From [Flexibacter] sp. ATCC 35103 (GTDB taxonomy: Bacteria; Bacteroidota; Bacteroidia; Flavobacteriales; Flavobacteriaceae), in NCBI RefSeq assembly GCF_001975985.1, contig NZ_MTQF01000006.1:217530-281529 (forward strand): a stretch of DNA of 64,000 bases, in the 5' to 3' direction. The position numbers were made by a program, and so were the translations under genes. Positions 61,259 through 64,000 of this stretch are shown piece after piece (position 1 is the first letter of the stretch; each line of letters opens with the position of its first letter). The notes below the pieces were generated by a model. That model had not been told where the DNA came from. It made no database searches and saw only the letters and a program-made list of their open reading frames with translations.

Positions 61259-64000
61259 ATGTTTACAAACCAAAATTTCAAATCGCTTAAATGGTATTTG
61301 TCAGTAGCTTTTTTACTGGTAAATATCGTTATGAATGCACAGGAAAAAAAAGTCACCGGAAAAGTAACTTCGAGCGAAGATTTACTGGGACTTCCTGGTG
61401 CGAATGTTTATATCAAAGGTTCTTCTGTAGGAGGATCTGCAGATATGGATGGAAACTATAGCGTAATCGTTTCTGATAAAAACGCTGTCTTAGTCTTCAA
61501 TTATGTAGGATATCAGACTGTCGAAATTCCGTTAGGCAATAAAACAGTAGTCAATGTAAGTCTTAAACCGGACACTAAAAATCTGGACGAAGTAATTGTT
61601 GTAGGTTATGGTACTCGTAAAAAAAGCGACATAACGGGTTCTGTATCTTCTGTCACGGCAAAAGAACTTACGGCTTACCCAACATTAAATGCAGAACAAG
61701 CTTTACAAGGTCGTGCAGCGGGAGTTTCGGTTCAGTCTAATAATGGTGGAGAACCTGGCGCACCGGTAAAAATCAGGGTTCGTGGAGGAACATCCATCAA
61801 TGCCAGCGGTGACGCGCTTATTGTGGTCGATGGTTTTGCAGGAGTTGCCATGCCGGCGCCTAGTGATATTGCATCGATTGAAGTCTTAAAAGATGCATCG
61901 GCTACAGCCATCTATGGATCAAGAGGATCAAACGGTGTTATTATGGTGACGACTAAAAAAGGAAAACCGGGAAAACCGGTTATCGAATTCAGTAATTCAA
62001 CATCTGTACAATCTGTCAATAACAAATTGCATTTATTAAATGCAGATCAGTTTGTGGCGTATAGAAAAAGTTTTACCACACATACCGCTGCGGGTTCTGA
62101 CACAGACTGGCAAGATGTAATTTATCGTGAAGGAATGATTTCGAACACGCAATTATCGTTCTCCGGAGGTTCTGATAAAGTGAGGTATTATGTTTCCGGA
62201 AATTACTTTAATCAAAACGGAGTGGTGATTAATTCAGGAATCGATAAATACACGATTGTAAGTAATCTTGAAGCTGATTTATCTGATAAGTTTAAAGTAG
62301 GTCTGAATTTATTTCAAAGCAAACAAAACAAGCAAGGAATTATCAGCCAGACCGGCGCCGGAGGAACTGGTGCGGCGGGTGTAATTGCTGCCGCTTACCG
62401 ATTTATGCCGGATAAAGGAATCTATAATGCTGACGGATCGTATACGACAACGGCTCCAATTGGGGACGATATTGATAATCCGTATGCAACGGCAATGGAA
62501 AACATTCTTGAAACAGTTTCTATCGTAAACCGAAGTAACTTTTTTGCGTCGTATCAAATTACCAAAGATTTAAATTTTAAAACAACTTTAGGATTAACAG
62601 ATAATAATTCGCAAACCGGACGCTATATTCCGTCAACTTTAATTGCAGGAAAAAATATTAAAGGAGAAGCTTCTGTGACCAATACGAGATTTTCTTCTTT
62701 CCTTACTGAAAATTATCTAACGTTTAAACGTGAAATTATCGATAAAGGAATCTTAACGGTTCTTGGAGGATATTCGTATCAAAAAAACAAAAATGAACGT
62801 GCTTTTGCTGCGTCAAGAGGATTTTTGACCAATACAAATTCGTATCATAATTTAGGTGCGGGAACTGTATTCCTGAAACCGGAATCGAGCTTGTCTGAAA
62901 CGGAATTAATTTCGGCTTTCGGAAGGTTGAATTTTGATTATGACGATAAATATTTATTCACGTTTACCGCACGTCGCGATGGTTCTTCAAGCTTTAGTGA
63001 AAACTATAAATACGGAACATTTCCTTCCGGAGCGATTGGATGGAATATTAGTAAAGAAAATTTCTTAAAAGACAATAAAACGGTTTCTAACCTTAAATTG
63101 AGAGCGAGTTATGGTGCAACCGGAAATCCGTCTATTGATGCGTATTCTACTCTGTCAAGATTTTCAGAAATTTATGATGTAAGTGGTGACGTAATTGTAA
63201 ATGCGGTTCAGTTAACGTCATTAAACAACCCAAATCTAAAATGGGAAACCTCGTACCAACAAGATTACGGAATTGATTTAGGTTTATTTGATAACAGAAT
63301 CAGCATCACAGCTGATTATTATAAAACAATTACCAAAGATTTATTGTTCAACAGGCCTTTACCGGGAGTTTCAGGAATTGCTTCTCAATTGCAAAATGTG
63401 GGAGAATTAGAAAACAAAGGATGGGAATTGGGTATTAATACCAAAAACTTTATTGGTGCAGATTTCACGTGGTCAACAAGCTTTAATATTTCTTCGAACA
63501 AAAACAAAGTATTGAAACTGGCTGATAACAAGGATCTTTTAATAAACTCTACGCCTGGACATTTCCTTGCTACAGATTCTCAGATTTTAAGAGTTGGACA
63601 GCCGGTTGGTTCATTCTTCGGGTTTATTTATGATGGTGTAATCCAGCAAGGTGAAACTGTTCTTCCCGGGAATTTTGAAACTGCTGCGGGTGGAGAAAAA
63701 TTCAGGGATGTAAATGGTGACGGAAAACTGGATTCTAACGATAAAACTATTATTGGTAATCCTAATCCTGATTTCATTTTTGGTTTCAATAATGATTTTA
63801 CCTATAAAAACATCGATCTGAATATCTTCTTTCAGGGTTCAGAAGGCAATCAAATCTTAAATTATACTTTAATGGAATTAGCTTCAGGAAATAACAATGC
63901 TACAACAGAAGTTCTGGATGCCTGGACTCCAACCAATACAGATACAAATGTTCCAGCAAATGCGGCAAGAACAAAAAGAGTTACGTCGAGATTTGTGTAT
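61259..64000 (+). CDS. SusC/RagA-family TonB-dependent receptor (partial, runs off window)
   Basis: An open frame of 914 codons to the window edge with no stop. The correct start is ATG 61259; the overlapping ATG at 61255 is in another frame that stops after 11 codons. The order is signal peptide (about 1-27, ending IVMNAQEKK), carboxypeptidase-regulatory-like domain (about 28-110, GLPGANVYIKGSSVGGSAD), TonB box/plug (LDEVIVVGYGTRKKSDITG, VKIRVRGGTSINASGDALIV, DASATAIYGSRGSNGVIMVTT) and then barrel to the edge (RDVNGDGKLDSNDKTIIGNP near the end). No STN domain, so control is expected from the HTCS regulator. SusD should follow beyond the window. Confidence 0.95.
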   Translation, partial: MFTNQNFKSLKWYLSVAFLLVNIVMNAQEKKVTGKVTSSEDLLGLPGANVYIKGSSVGGSADMDGNYSVIVSDKNAVLVFNYVGYQTVEIPLGNKTVVNVSLKPDTKNLDEVIVVGYGTRKKSDITGSVSSVTAKELTAYPTLNAEQALQGRAAGVSVQSNNGGEPGAPVKIRVRGGTSINASGDALIVVDGFAGVAMPAPSDIASIEVLKDASATAIYGSRGSNGVIMVTTKKGKPGKPVIEFSNSTSVQSVNNKLHLLNADQFVAYRKSFTTHTAAGSDTDWQDVIYREGMISNTQLSFSGGSDKVRYYVSGNYFNQNGVVINSGIDKYTIVSNLEADLSDKFKVGLNLFQSKQNKQGIISQTGAGGTGAAGVIAAAYRFMPDKGIYNADGSYTTTAPIGDDIDNPYATAMENILETVSIVNRSNFFASYQITKDLNFKTTLGLTDNNSQTGRYIPSTLIAGKNIKGEASVTNTRFSSFLTENYLTFKREIIDKGILTVLGGYSYQKNKNERAFAASRGFLTNTNSYHNLGAGTVFLKPESSLSETELISAFGRLNFDYDDKYLFTFTARRDGSSSFSENYKYGTFPSGAIGWNISKENFLKDNKTVSNLKLRASYGATGNPSIDAYSTLSRFSEIYDVSGDVIVNAVQLTSLNNPNLKWETSYQQDYGIDLGLFDNRISITADYYKTITKDLLFNRPLPGVSGIASQLQNVGELENKGWELGINTKNFIGADFTWSTSFNISSNKNKVLKLADNKDLLINSTPGHFLATDSQILRVGQPVGSFFGFIYDGVIQQGETVLPGNFETAAGGEKFRDVNGDGKLDSNDKTIIGNPNPDFIFGFNNDFTYKNIDLNIFFQGSEGNQILNYTLMELASGNNNATTEVLDAWTPTNTDTNVPANAARTKRVTSRFVY

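Noticed and set aside
61255..61290. ATG at 61255 as susC start
   Set aside because: That frame stops after 11 codons; the overlapping ATG at 61259 opens the long SusC frame with a signal peptide.

Overview
This window looks like a chromosomal segment of a Flavobacterium or close relative (Bacteroidota, Flavobacteriia). The evidence is AT-rich DNA, SusC/SusD pairs, an ECF sigma/FecR pair, type IX secretion (T9SS) C-terminal sorting domains ending in FIKK-like tails, a hybrid two-component sensor, propeller/Y_Y_Y regulators, and TAnnTTTG promoter elements in place of sigma70 -10 boxes. No rRNA, tRNA or CRISPR array was seen.

Layout. (1) 1-1354: a complete IS3-family insertion sequence with a programmed -1 frameshift; its left end is the window edge. 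(2) 1406-5110: two thioredoxin-fold exported proteins, a PTH2-like protein, a SUKH protein, and a divergent HxlR regulator/DsbA-family pair. (3) 5173-8041: an overlapping heme oxygenase-bacteriophytochrome operon. (4) 8316-15263: a stress-flavoured stretch with CinA-C protein, a duplicated DUF6766-like membrane protein, large-subunit catalase KatE, three small unknown genes, a SpoIIAA-like protein and a zinc alcohol dehydrogenase. (5) 15497-25630: sigma factor, FecR, STN-containing SusC and SusD, followed by a PI-PLC-like protein and a calcineurin-like phosphoesterase. These could form a nutrient-uptake locus for a phosphorus- or inositol-containing substrate.

(6) 25993-44677: five large secreted T9SS cargo proteins on one strand. 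They are two tandem paralogous metallopeptidases, a GH18 chitinase, a GH64 beta-1,3-glucanase and a giant GH16 laminarinase-like protein. Three share a beta/gamma-crystallin + ricin-type lectin + CBM6 + sorting-domain cassette. They are followed by a propeller-LuxR sensor-regulator. Chitinase, beta-1,3-glucanases and proteases together suggest attack on fungal (or similar) cell walls.

(7) 45192-48438: HAD phosphatase, Nudix hydrolase and two linked poorly known genes (TerB-like/PH-like protein; membrane protein with a DUF3761-like tail). (8) 48639-64000: a uronic-acid polysaccharide utilization locus. It holds a DUF4861 protein, LacI-type regulator, YhcH protein, KDPG aldolase, mannonate oxidoreductase, UxuA, a beta-helix lyase-like protein, a hybrid two-component regulator and the start of a SusC, which runs off the window. 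UxuA plus a UxuB-type SDR point to glucuronate released from the glycan.

Intergenic regions carry many palindromic elements. One is present three times, always just past gene 3' ends; several are nested inside one another.
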